Under the pieces are notes generated by a model, which saw only the letters and a program-made list of their open reading frames with translations, was not told the origin of the DNA and searched no databases. Both the position numbers and the translations under genes were made by a program. Positions 25,294 to 36,610 of a DNA stretch of 64,000 nucleotides are shown here, piece by piece. The stretch is from Metellina segmentata. Lineage: Eukaryota > Arthropoda > Arachnida > Araneae > Tetragnathidae. Location of the stretch: positions 51,961,509 through 52,025,508 of the forward strand of contig OX375882.1 of NCBI GenBank assembly GCA_947359465.1, in the 5' to 3' direction. Within the stretch, counting starts at the first letter, position 1; each line of letters begins with the position of its first letter.

Positions 25294-25855
25294 TCTCTAC
25301 TATTATAAAAGGAAGGGCCTGTGTGTGTGTCTGCCAGTGTGGAACGTCCTGTCGAATCTATGGCACTCACAATAATGAGATTTGGCACTCACAATAATGA
25401 GGTTTGGTACACACGTAATCCGAAATTTTTGCAACTTCTTTGTCACGCCAGGATTTTAAAATTTTGTCTTGAACATTTTAAAATGAATGTGTTAGTTTTT
25501 TTTCACCATCCTTTCTTCCGTTCCAGAGAGAGAAGAAGCACTACGATTTTGATATTTTCGCCCTACCCACTGACGTTAGCCGCTGGAACCAGTCTTTTTA
25601 CCTTCCGGTTTTTTTTTTTCGCTCCGAAATGTGACGTCACCCGTACCTTGGTTGACCTCGCAAAGAAGAATAAAGAGCCGAGTTTCCGATTCTACCGCGT
25701 TTTGTCAAATGGTAATTCTTAGCAACACCGGGGGTTAGCGAGTAGTGGTCACATTTGACCCCTCTAAAAGGACTGTCAAGGGCAACTTTCTGTCAACAAC
25801 TCCAAAAAGGACTGTCAAGGACTTGAGTGGCCTTGCTGGCCACTCAAGGGCTAGT
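25294..25855 (+). mobile_element. Helitron-like family 2, complete non-autonomous copy
   Basis: Starts TCTCTACTATTATAAAAGGA followed by a GT-rich stretch, and ends with a 'ctggccactcaagggCTAGT' type terminus. It is 562 bp, with no Rep/helicase. The 3' part carries a short internal duplication of 'aaaaggactgtcaagg'. Confidence 0.75.
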
Positions 25856-25859
25856 AAGC

Positions 25860-27309
25860 CATATGACATCTCTCAGACATCTTGCGACGGCGATTCAACA
25901 ATTACTACTACGCCAACATACTTAGTCTATTTCATTAGAAAGTCGATTATATTGCTTAATGTCCCTGTTAGGTGTAGAGTTGACGTACCTATTGGGTGTT
26001 CCTTCACAAATAACTATCGGTTTATCCTTTGTAATGCGGAAGGCTCAATGGATCAGTGACCGGGTATTAGAAAAAGGAAATTGTGCGACTTAAAGTGCAG
26101 TTTTGCCTTATGTATACATGTCGTTGTGAGATTATCACACCTAATTGCAACCAAAAGTCTGCACTGGGGTAAAAGGAGAGGCGAAAGCTAAATACTTCCT
26201 GTTAGTGCTCAAGGCAGGGCGGATGTACTGTTCCTTGCTCTGTTGTATTAGATATTTTTGTTTTTGATGTAAATATATTATTTGTGAGTAATATGTGATG
26301 ACCTCGTCACCTGTAGAAATAAACGTGTTGTCCTTAGAAAGCTCCATTTTGAATCTGATGCCAATTCATCAAATATGGAAGCAAAAATAATCCCTCAACA
26401 GTGGCCTTTCAAAAATAACTTCACATTTATATTTTTTCATGAAAAAAAAAAAAACCAGCCGTTCATTTTAAATGGAACAGTAAATATATATTTGAATTGG
26501 TTTCGTTTTTCGAAACAAATAAATAAAATATTCAGTAAATTTTAGCTAAATTACTTTCATGTTATATTTTTGGATAAAATGTAAGGCGGATACAAACTGG
26601 AGCAAAAACCTAAAAAAATATAGAAATATCCAAAAATTCCTTACTTTTGAAACAAATAGATCAATAAATCCAGTACAATTCAATGGTACCAGAAAAGCAT
26701 GCGTTCATAAACACGATACACCGAGAGTATCAAAAACGTCTGTAGATATTGCTACATCCCAGAGTCTTCGCCCTGAAAAGCGAGTTTAACAGATTGCTTG
26801 GAAACATAAACAAGCGAAGAAGCCGGCACTCTAGTTTACGCATATTCTAACACCGAGGGGAAACTGATATTGTCCAGGAAATAAGGAGAACGGGACAAGG
26901 GGGATGTTTGAAAAGGATTTACAAAAAAGCGACGAGTCGCAGATTGAAAATGTAAAGCACACGGAAAACAGGAGAAGCAGAAAATGACGTCCCTTCAAGA
27001 AAAGGCGCACGAAAAGGAAGAAGTAAATTTCAGAAATATTTTTCTAAGTAAAGCCTCCTTCTGGCATTCCAGAAAACAGAAAATTGGGTATGAGTTTTAG
27101 AAACAACTTCTTGGAAGTCTTACAGATTTTGGTGATTGAAACGTCTTGTTCATAATTTAGCAGATCGTCGGATTACACATGTAGAGTCAACATTTTCAAA
27201 TATGAGCTTTCTAGTATCAATGTATCAATGACTACTGAATAAATCTAAATTGATGGATCACTGAATCACAGTCACTTGAATAAAGGTCGATGGCTAGTTA
27301 ATTATATCT
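25860..27309. other. Spacer, nothing recognised
   Basis: Open frames at 25745-26059 and 26559-26789 have no recognisable features. Confidence 0.45.
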
Positions 27310-27320
27310 ACAAAAATGTA

Positions 27321-27739
27321 ATGATCCGCGGTAGCTCAGTCAGTAGAGCGTCGTGCTCGCATCAGAAGGATTGTGGGTTCTGTCCTCGGCGGAGCCTGCA
27401 ATTCTGATGATTACGAGATCGGCGCTTCGACCTGGCTAAAGACCGTCGTGTTCACTAATGGTGACTGGGGCACGTTAAATACGTCGTGGTCACAAAGTCT
27501 CCCATACCAAATAAATACCTCTGGGGTACCTGATCAGGGGGTTATCGGCCTCTGACTGGGATCTAAATTACGATGTGAGTGAATGGATGTATGGAAGGGA
27601 CCTTCCTGTAAAACGGATGTGTCATGTATGTCGAACTTCCTCCCAATGGGGCTCAATAACATGGAAGGCGCACTCCTCTTGCCGTCTTTGACGGGCCTGG
27701 CACTCCTCCAGTCTGCCAGTGTGGGCATAAGAAACAACA
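27321..27739 (+). mobile_element. SINE family C with tRNA head and 11-bp TSD
   Basis: ACAAAAATGTA flanks both sides (27310-27320 and 27740-27750). The head has an A box 'tagctcagtcagtag' and a degenerate B box 'gggttctgtcc', so it is tRNA-derived. The body includes 'ggggcacgttaaatacgtcgtgg'-type sequence and the end is an A-rich 'aacaacaac'. It is too long and too mismatched in the T arm to be a working tRNA gene. The duplication shows insertion by LINE machinery. Confidence 0.85.
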
Positions 27740-27751
27740 ACAAAAATGTAC

Positions 27752-28335
27752 CATAATTTAATCATTTCTTTATGTTTTAGATTGAAATTAGAAATCGAAG
27801 AATGGAACGAGTGAGAAATGTTTAGGTTATTAATAGGTAAATGTTAGGTTTTTAGAAACAAAAAGGTTTTTCCAGTCTTACAGAAAATAGAAAATTAATC
27901 GCACGGCATAACTGTTAAGTTATATTGCCTTAGGTATTATTATAATTTTTTGATTTCTTAGGTCATTACTAGATTATTTAACAATTTTTTATAGTTAGAG
28001 GAAACGATTTTAAGAATATGTGATAATCGATTTTGATATAACTCTCTAGCAAGAATGTTACTTGAACTATTGAATACCATTCAAATGTTTTAAATCACTA
28101 CTTAGTGTTCAGTAACATAAGATTTGTCTTAATCCTCAGAGGACCAAAATATTACCGATTGGTGTAGTATTGATTTTCTCCGCAGCTCAAATAATGACTC
28201 AGTTATTCCATTCATTCGCTGAAAGAATACTACGAAATTCTACTAGTTGAATAAAGGCAAAATTGGTTAGGAGTCATGCAGAAAAAACTTCATGTTGAAG
28301 AACGGATATTAACGTGTGAATCTCTTAGAGAGTTA
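27752..28335. other. AT-rich spacer, nothing recognised
   Basis: No recognisable gene or repeat. Confidence 0.5.
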
Positions 28336-28337
28336 AA

Positions 28338-28803
28338 AAAAAATATCGTGTATATGTCGAAAATATTTTTGGGGTTGTTCCGTAAACACGCGCAGAAAAA
28401 TCATCAGCATCTGTCTAGTCAATTTTTAGTTTTTTCAACTAGATAGTATGTTAAATTTATTGTCTAGCTGAAAAAACTAAAAATTGACAAGACATGTAGA
28501 TGATTTTACCGCGTTTATTATCTAGTTGAAAAACGTAAAAATTGACTATACAGATGCAAATAATTTTACTGCGCATACTATCTAGTTGAAAAAACTAAAA
28601 TTTACTAGACAGATGCAGATGATTTTACTGAGCGTACTATCTAGTTGAAAAAACTAAAAATTGACAAGACAGATGTAGATGATTTTACTGAGCATACTAT
28701 CTAGTAGAAAAATTATAAATTGACTAGTCATATGCAGATTATTTTTCGGAGCATGTTTACAGAACCCACCGAAATATTATCTTTTCGACATCCGTGATTT
28801 TAC
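28338..28803. mobile_element. Long-TIR MITE with a tandemly expanded right arm
   Basis: The left arm (about 28347-28452: 'atgtcgaaaatatt', 'gttccgtaaacacgc', 'atctgtctagtcaatt', 'caactagatagta') is the inverted copy of the right end (28700-28800). Between them the inner arm sequence is repeated head-to-tail with a 60-bp period (units near 28457, 28517, 28578, 28637 and 28697). Confidence 0.8.
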
Positions 28804-29210
28804 ACTTTTTTCAACTATATGACAATTTTATTTAAAAAAATTTAGATTAAGTCAAATATTCAAGATCAGCCGAAATATGACCTGAAATCGCATTTTTTGG
28901 CAATACCTGATTAATTTCAACCCCAATTCAAAAACAATTTTTGTATAAATATCTATGGGATTAGAGTATGTAGTATTATATGAGCTAAGCCGCAACAACA
29001 AGGATTCGGTACTTTAATTTTAGTTTTGCATAAAAAAAGGATTTACAGTGTATCCCAACACCCATATATGGTAGTCTTAGGTATCAGAATACCAAATGGA
29101 AAATCTACATTAGTCTTAATATACTAGACTATACTCTCTGGTGGTATTTTATGTAAGGGCACAATTTTGTTTTTAATAACTTGTAAATAAAATATTTTTA
29201 TTGATTGCTT

Positions 29211-29822
29211 TCATACATATTGTTTTATCCACCAATCAAAAATAACCGCCACTGGTTTAAATCCAAAAACGGGCTCTATCAATGAAGTCATATGCTCAAA
29301 GTCTTCGCTCTTCAAGTCGGCATCGATGGATGCGTAAACAAACAGATGAGCCGGTTTTGGTATAAGAATATCCAAGGTCAATTTATGAAGGACCTCTTCG
29401 TCTATAAAATTTTTCTATCATGTTATTTATGGAATCCAACATTGTCCAAATGACAGCTTCTGAACGCGATGCAAATATACACCACATTTTCCATTACGTT
29501 TGAGCACTTTTCGAGGGGATAACTTGTTTAAGTTCTTCGTGAATATTTTCTTTAAGCTGTTGAATGTTTGTTGGCCAGCTAGTGTGGACACGTTCTTATA
29601 ACTATCCATATAAATGAATTAACTAGAGTCGATATCACAAGGTTTCGACATTAATCTACCAGAAAATGCATCAGTTAGAATTAGAATAATTGCAATAGTT
29701 GTATGATATGCTGCTTCGTCTTGGGAACCACTTGCTCCGAAAAACTTTTGCTGATGAATTTCAAACAAAAATAAATTTTGCAACATCGCACAATATTGTT
29801 CATAATTTTTCAATCCAACCAA
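29211..29822 (-). pseudogene. Unidentified coding relic, ~204 codons
   Basis: A single minus-strand frame runs from ATG 29822 to TGA 29211, interrupted by stops at 29619 and 29427 and a pair at 29415-29420. Between stops the residues look protein-like (EIHQQKFFGASGSQDEAAY, TFNSLKKIFTKNLNKLSPRK, LDILIPKPAHLFVYASIDAD, EPVFGFKPVAVIFDWW). AATAAA on the minus strand lies 10-15 bp after the final stop (29197-29202). Just before 29415 a short neighbouring-frame stretch also looks coding, so small indels may add to the stops. The upstream part is lost where a SINE lies (29833-30062). I do not recognise the family, and it could come from a host gene or a large element. Confidence 0.55.
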
Positions 29823-29832
29823 AGGACGTCAT

Positions 29833-30062
29833 GTGCAAAGGGGGGCTTGTGAACAAATCTGTCGTGGCCTCATATATTCTCCCATTGACGTGGTGTGGAA
29901 GTTTGGAGAGTGGGTTATGAGCACAGGTGGTGACCTCGTCATCTAACCGTGGTTCAAAATTATGTGGTGTTTTCCACGGATCTTTCCCTTCCGGGTTGAT
30001 CCTGGAACGTCGCCAATAGTACGTTGTGTTGATCCAGTATGGCGTCAATTAAATAACTACCT
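29833..30062 (+). mobile_element. SINE family A, headless
   Basis: 'aatctgtcgtggcctcata', 'gacgtggtgtggaagtttgg', 'accgtggttcaaaattatg' and 'gttgatcctggaacg' match the body, with tail 'aattaaataacta'. Confidence 0.75.
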
Positions 30063-30236
30063 GCATGAACAATATCCGTATATATATATCAGAAGATTTA
30101 AATGAATAGAGTTTGTTGTTTAGACTGTTTTACACATCATTAATGTAGCATTTACAAGTAAATACTATATTATTGATGCATGGTTAATAAACATATATCA
30201 TTAATATAGTATTTACTAATATAGTAATTAATAAGC

Positions 30237-30879
30237 ATGTCGTTGCCCGAGACAATTCTTTTCGTGTCCACAAAATTCGCATAAAATTCGGAGTATCTGA
30301 GGCATCAATCTGGTATAAAATTTTCTGCAGATTTCAAATTGGTTGAATTTTTTACTCTATCTTTCACGATCTCAAAGATAGAAAACCTTAAATAGTCCTT
30401 TCTGTGTTCGTAACGAATTTGAAAAATTATTTATTTAAAAAAAAAGCGCGGTTAAGGTATTGATATAGTGAAAAATCTTTCGCAGATTTCATATCGGTTG
30501 AAAATTTTCACTCAATCTTTGAATTGAGATATAAACTTGGACTAAGAACAACCGTTAGCGTTTTTTCTTTCCCTTAACGTGATGTTATAACTTTACATGA
30601 TTCCAAAGGCATTAGAACGAAAAACGCAGAATCCTCTGCTTTCGAGGACTGTGACGTCACCTCCGCAATAAATGAACGCAAGGGTAAACAAATAATAAAT
30701 AAATAAAAACATTTTCTATATTAAATTTTAAAATTCGGGCTAGACATAAAATTCGCATAAAATCAGGACTACCTGTGGGCCAAATTTCATTTGTCATTAG
30801 TACAAGTGCCATACATTCGTCAGAACACTGAATTTGTCATATACACACACACACACACTTCCTTTTATAATAGTAGAGA
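30237..30879 (-). mobile_element. Helitron-like family 2, 3' end lost
   Basis: On the minus strand it starts TCTCTACTATTATAAAAGGA at 30879, then a GT run (30842-30858). It contains 'cccgaattttaaaattta' and ends near 'acgaaaagaattgtctcggg' without CTAGT. An inner ~170-bp stretch is duplicated (30295-30400 against 30460-30545). Confidence 0.7.
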
Positions 30880-31078
30880 TGACAGGGACTTTCAATGCAA
30901 ACAAACCAGACTAATAGCGAATATTTTATTTCCGCACCCAAATGGTCTAGCATGGTACCAATCTGAATTAGGGGCCACAGTAGCACAGTGCCCAGAGAAA
31001 TTACGAATTAGCAAACCGAGTATTGCGTTGCAGAAACTAGGTCCAATGAATGATCGCCATGTTGTCTGGGTGGGTTCC

Positions 31079-31248
31079 AGGTTAAATCTGTCGTGATCTC
31101 AAATATCCTCACGTTTTCGGAAGTTCGGAGAGGGGAGATGCTACCTGAAATGTTATCGTCATCTGACCGTCGTTCAAAATTCCGAGGTGTTGTATTTGGA
31201 TTTATACTGGACTGTCTTCAATACTCCGTTGTGTTGCTCCAGTTACTG
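31079..31248 (+). mobile_element. SINE family A fragment
   Basis: 'taaatctgtcgtgatctca', 'catctgaccgtcgttcaaaatt' and 'gttgtgttgctcca' match the family body. Confidence 0.65.
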
Positions 31249-31249
31249 G

Positions 31250-32060
31250 TACATTTACTGGTACATATCGGAATGATCTTGAAGTGTAGTTTATCATCGC
31301 TTTGGTGACTTTTCGCCTTTAGTCAAATTAACAAATCAATTATAACGCATCAACTTGGAATTCATTCTCAGTAGTTTTTAAATAATATTCGAAAAACATG
31401 CCAAATGACATCCCTCTTGAAATACATGCATATAATGGGTTACCGACATATATTTAGCTTGATAGAAAAAGTCTGCCACACGACACAAGCCTACATTATC
31501 CGACTTGTTTTTGGAATATCTAAATTTCATCTGGCAGTTTGACAGCCTCAAAAGTTAAACTACCTTTACATTCGCCTCTATAAATTTAAGATATTGACTA
31601 ATTCAATCTCTCTTCGCCGCACTAACAAGAAGAAATAACAGCCACCGTTGAGTTCTTCGCAGTGAAATTCCAGCATACACGGCCGTTTATCGATTCTGTG
31701 ATCAAAGCTATTTACGGGCCTTTTAGTCTCCCACAAAAAGGTGCTACTGAAGCTTTTCTTTCAGCCCTAAATTGAATCATCAGTACTTCGTAGAAATAAG
31801 TGTTTACTCTCTTCTGCTATAAAGCTAATAACACTCTCCTCTTTGTTGCCGTATCGGACACTTACTCTTTTCCTTTAGTACAAATAATTCAATTAACCGG
31901 ACCAGTGGCATTATCAGAAAAATAGTTTCAGGAGTTTCCCTCGGTCCATTCGACGGATATTTTGTAAAAGGATATGTCTTACAATTAGAAGAATGAAAAA
32001 GTATAGACTCGTATTATAGCTGAATTCGAATTTTCGCTAAGTGGCACATGTTTGAATATC
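31250..32060. other. Spacer, nothing recognised
   Basis: No recognisable gene or repeat. Confidence 0.45.
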
Positions 32061-32061
32061 A

Positions 32062-32328
32062 ATATATCGCACCCCGGCAAGAAAAGTGACACAACACAAA
32101 ATTGCAGAATCTGAGAAACATCAACTTAAAGGATATTATAAAACTTATATTGAAATAGTATAAGCTTCTTTTAAATTTTAGGTAAGTATTTAGGGTGATC
32201 GCTTTTATTATATTCTATAGAATAGCAATATTACACAATGGGGCACCTCATGCATCTTTTAGAATGACATACTAACAAAATTTTAATTTTTTGAGTTGTG
32301 TCACTTTTCTTGCTGGGGTGCAATATAT
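32062..32328. mobile_element. MITE with ~40-bp TIRs
   Basis: The left arm 'atatatcgcaccccggcaag' plus 'aaaagtgacacaacacaaaatt' is mirrored at the right end as 'cacttttcttgctggggtgc' plus flank. There is no coding capacity. Both edges are TA-rich, so a Tc1/mariner-type TA target is likely but not provable. Confidence 0.75.
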
Positions 32329-32350
32329 CGATCTGACACAGACTTGGCGA

Positions 32351-32415
32351 TTGTAGTATATTCGTTATTAGATAACGCAATAATTTTGCGTTATCTAATA
32401 ACGGATATACTACAA
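32351..32415. repeat. 30-bp-arm hairpin
   Basis: Arms 32351-32380 and 32386-32415 are inverted copies with a single mismatch around a 5-nt loop (taatt). It lies directly after the MITE. Confidence 0.95.
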
Positions 32416-32419
32416 TTCT

Positions 32420-33895
32420 ATTATATGCGTACTCAGAAGCTTTTTTGAGGTATTTTAAGATACTTAATAAGTTTTTGGTTGTATTGCAAATGTATTCTGT
32501 CAGTAGCAAAACTATCCAGATTTTGATGGACGAGATATTTCGTCATTAGAACAAAAAACTGACCAGATCTTGATCACGTCATCATAAAAACATTCGAGAA
32601 CATCTTGATGCCAATATGATGATGATCTTGTTATACAACATTAATGTATAGTGTCAGCAACATTTTCCCTACACTATCTCTCGTCAATAGCAAAATTGGA
32701 GTACTAATGTGTAATTTCAACGATTTTTCTTATTTTTCTGTTTATTATAATTGTATAAATTCAGCAACACAACGGTAAGCCAATTCTAAAATTTTTAAGG
32801 AGAGTAATTCTCAAAAATTCAAATTTATAGTGTTTGATCCATTCCTTAAAAGATCTTGTTATCTTAAACTGGTAAATCTCATTAAGCACTCCATTCATAT
32901 AAACATAGTTACTTTTTTATCCTCTATTTTTTAATTTGTTTCATTACGGGACAAAATTATTTAGCTTATTACTGTTTCTCGAAGACCTTCAACTATAAAA
33001 TCCAGTTCAGTTAAAATAACTGAGATGTATTTACCAATACATTAAGCATTGCATTTTGATTTCATTTTACTTCGTTAGTCGGTAGAGATTAATTGTTTAA
33101 TTTGATCAAACAAATATTAAATGCTTTAGCAAAATGAAGGAATTAATGATTAAAACACATTCTGTTATTCTTCTAAAAACGTAAAACCTGTGTGAGGGGT
33201 AAACATACCTCTTTAATACGCTTGAATTGAATTTCTATTAACGGATTCTTCTACGATTCGAATGATTAATCCGTCTATTGATGTAAGCAGAGCCGAGTTA
33301 AGTTAGAGTTTAAGGTGGTTTTTCTCATTTCGTTGACATGCAATGATCTCCATCTTTATACTAACGGCATACCACTGCATTTAAAAACTAGTTTCTGCAT
33401 GAAATAAATTTCCAGTGTTAAACTCAATAGAATTTTTTTAGAATTCAAAGCAGAACAAGTTTTATGGAATCGATCAATTTTGCACGTTATGATTCCCGTT
33501 CTTGTTAGCATAAATGCATCTGAAATTTGATAGACACAATATATAACGGACTGCGAAAATTTTAAGAAACTCTATTCTGTTAAATTTTGAAAAGAAAGTG
33601 ACTTTTAATTTAGATTTTCAACATTGAATTTATTTTGTCCACATCGCTTGGAATAGTTTACTTATAAAGAATAATTTTCTAGGCATTTGTTTGTTTCGTA
33701 GGAGATTGAAAGAGCTTTCATTATTAGATGAAGTAACGATGTCTTTTTTATGAATTTCTGGCCTGAAAAGCAAACACTTTTTTATTTATTCAGTGACATT
33801 ACAGATAAAATTCGAACACAGTATCGCTGCTAAACTGAAATATACAGGTAATACATTTACAAAATATTCAAACACATTCTGTTGAACAGTGGAAA
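32420..33895. other. Spacer with a palindrome-family copy
   Basis: At 32520-32640 'tggacgagatatttcgtcatt' and 'agatcttgatcacgtcatc' belong to the satellite-related family. The rest is unrecognised AT-rich DNA. Confidence 0.5.
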
Positions 33896-33899
33896 GGAA

Positions 33900-35293
33900 C
33901 ACTCATTGCCATATATATTTCCGCACAAAGAATTAACTGTGGGATCGTAACGAAACTTGGCATGAAGATACATGTCGGCCAGATAAGCAAATGATTAGAA
34001 ATGCAGCGTGATTGCGCATTGCGTAATGCCACTAGAGGGCGTTGAACTTCGTTCAACTTGGAGTATAAAACAGGTAAGCAGAGCTTGTTTGAGTGTACTT
34101 AATCTTTTGTAACGGAAACGCTGAAGTAGACACACCGTTACTCCGCCATCGAAGACAATATCACCAGCTGTCAGAGTTGTAGAGGGGAAGAATCATCGGT
34201 ACGATGGAAGCTGGGTGGTCAGCTCGACGAGTAGCTCGTCAAGTAGGCCGTTTTGATTTTACAGGGAGCAGGTGTTGGGACCAGTGGACAGAAGAGATGT
34301 CATTTAAACGGCGACCAGGCTCAGGACGCCCTCGACAGACCAGTCGTCGAGAAGGCCGTCAAATCATACGAAATGCATGCGTAGAGCCAACTGCCTCATT
34401 GGCCGCTATACAGACACAGGCAGCACCTTCCCGAACTATCGCAAGGCACCTGGCTGAAGGACGTCTAGTATCGTGGCGCCCATTACGTGTGCTACCTATG
34501 ACACCCACCCACCGACGCCTCCGTTTGGAGTGGTGTCGCACAAGACGGGATTGGACTGCAACGGAATGGAACCAAGTTGTCTTCAGCGACGAATCTACAT
34601 TCAATTTGAGCATTGATGACAATCGTGTTCGTGTGTGGAGGCCCCGTGGTGAAAGCCTCAATCCTTAACTTCGCTTTACAGCGACACACCGCTCCCATAG
34701 CTGGTGTGATGGTATGGGGTGCCAATGCTTACGATACACAGTCACCCCTAATATTGATCTATGGTACAATGACAGCCCAGTCGTACATCCATGGCGTCCT
34801 TCAGCCACATGTGATGCCATTCATGGCAGGGCTCCCAGAAGCCATTTTTCAACAAGACAATGCTCGGTCACACACAGCAGGATGTCACAAGACTGCCTCC
34901 GCCACATTACTACCCTTCCCTGGCCTGCTAGATCCCCAGGTTTGTCACCAATCGAGCAAATTTGGGATCATTTGGGACGGCAAGTTGGATACCCTACGAC
35001 GAGTTTGGTCGAACTAGAGGGTTGTTTACAGCAACTGTGGAACGAGATGTCTCAGGACATCATACGGAACTTGTATGCCTCAATGCCCGCTCTTATCGCA
35101 TCGTGCATTCGCGCTAGAGGGGGTCCAACAGAGTATTAAAACTTCCGTTCATTTGTACTTTTTTCTGCAATAAATGATCCTTTTTTTTTATTTTCTAATC
35201 ACTTACTTGAATCAAAGTAGTACTCACATGTGTAAAATTTCGTTTCATTATGACGACTTTTTCTTGGTGCGCAAATTTTTATGACAATGAGTG
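33900..35293 (+). mobile_element. Tc1-like element, second copy of the 15-kb family
   Basis: The left end CACTCATTGCCATATATATT is altered ('ccgcacaaagaa' follows). The right end ...TGCGCAAATTTTTATGACAATGAGTG is followed by TA (35294). The base pair before the left end is AA, so the left TA is mutated. It lies in opposite orientation to the 15015-16427 copy. Confidence 0.92.
34132..35139 (+). pseudogene. Broken Tc1-like transposase
   Basis: The position of the start codon in the 15-kb copy reads ACA here (34132). An in-frame stop follows, after which 'MEAGWSARRVARQVGRFDFT' opens at 34204. 'VVFSDESTFNLS' carries the first Asp. The frame stops at 34665-34668 and shifts. 'AIFQQDNARSHTA' continues in one frame (34613-35017) and 'RMSQDCLRHITTLPWPAR' to 'LSPIEQIWDHLGR' in another (34714-35139). 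It ends in 'RARGGPTEY', the family's complete C-terminus, which the other copy lacks. A stretch present in the 15-kb protein (about six residues after 'AAPS') is absent. It is not functional. Confidence 0.9.
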
Positions 35294-35295
35294 TA

Positions 35296-36262
35296 TTATG
35301 AAATAGATCAAAGTAATAAGAATACATACCATATGAAATATTAAATGGGTATAAATTATTATTAGTAACATAACTGTAACGACCAAAGAGAATATTTTAA
35401 AATAAAACAGTAATCTTAAACGGCGAATATTGGAAATATATTTTAAGTGCGAGATTTTGATTCTGGAGAGTCAACAAGTTGAAGAACATTAAAAAGGTCA
35501 AAGAAGACATTAAATGGTACAATCGTTATTTTCTCGAACACAAATCAAACTAAACGAATCACGTAAGATGAAGAGTTCAGTATCCATTGAGTAATTTCCA
35601 TTAATTTTCAAGCGGACATATGACACTAATTCATTTTGTCATGGGAAACACGTACTAATGAAAAAACATATTACTACCTATATTTATCTTGGAAGGAAAG
35701 AAAATGCCTCTTAAATGCTAATTAAAAGTTTGTACAAATATGTTTACTTCATTAGTCTGAATTAACTTTATACATTTACCCTAATTAATATTATTTCGTT
35801 ACGTGGCAATAGGTAGGTCATAAAAATAATGATTCAATAAAAGGAAAATACACCAAAATATCAATTTGGAAACATTTTAGATTTTACAATAGGATATTAA
35901 TACACTCTAAGACAAAATAAAAGTTGCATATGGAAGAGTAGACAGGTGTAAATGAAATTTTGAGGTGTGGTACATCTGCGTCGGAGATAAAATGTTCAAA
36001 TTTTCAGAATAGATAGAGCAGGTGCCACGCACAGGGCACCTCTCAAACACGCTGCATGCATGGGCATAAAAGGGCATCCAATAATGCAGCAAATTCATTA
36101 ATGAAGGAGAATAAATTACCAAATTCATAAATAGAAATCAACAATACCCTTAATGCATAGTTTTCACACTTTCATTCATGATGTTAATAAAGTAAACATT
36201 GTTGCAGTGAACATCTATGACGGTAATTGAGAAAATAGAAATTTATTATATCTAATTCCTCT
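35296..36262. other. Spacer, possible Tc1 end at 35902
   Basis: 'tacactctaagacaaaataa' at 35901-35920 resembles a Tc1-type terminus, but no partner is found. Otherwise nothing recognised. Confidence 0.35.
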
Positions 36263-36263
36263 T

Positions 36264-36530
36264 TGGGCCGACCAACCGGTCTAGTGGTCAAGGTGTTGGC
36301 TTCTGAATCGGAAGGTTTCTGGTTCGAATCCGGGGTGGAGCATGGATGTAAATTTTGCTGTCCTTTGTTAGGGACATTGATGGTCCACCCACTGGGGGCC
36401 CCTTCACAAGTGACCATCACTTCTGGCCTTGTATAAGGCTAAAATGACCTCGGTCAACTCTGTACTTTGTATTGTATTGTATCTGTATTTGTCTTCGCAA
36501 TTGTACTGCCTTGCCATTGGAAATATAAAA
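36264..36530 (+). mobile_element. SINE family B, full length
   Basis: Head 'gggccgaccaaccggtctag' with B box 'ggttcgaatccgg', body 'cattgatggtccaccc', 'cacaagtgaccatcacttct', then a 'tgtattgtattgtat' stretch and an 'attggaaata' tail. It shares its tRNA head with family A but has a different body. Confidence 0.85.
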
Positions 36531-36610
36531 AAATTCCTCTTTTTCATTTTCTGAAACTTTTTATTTCATACGGTAGCAATATACTAAATGTTTCGGCTCA
36601 GACAAATTTC

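Noticed and set aside
27321..27400. Possible tRNA gene
   Set aside because: The T arm and acceptor do not pair properly, the B box is degenerate, and the unit continues into a SINE body with target duplication.
36264..36340. tRNA-like head 'ccgaccaaccggtctagtgg'
   Set aside because: The same head starts several SINE copies, so it is not a functional tRNA gene.
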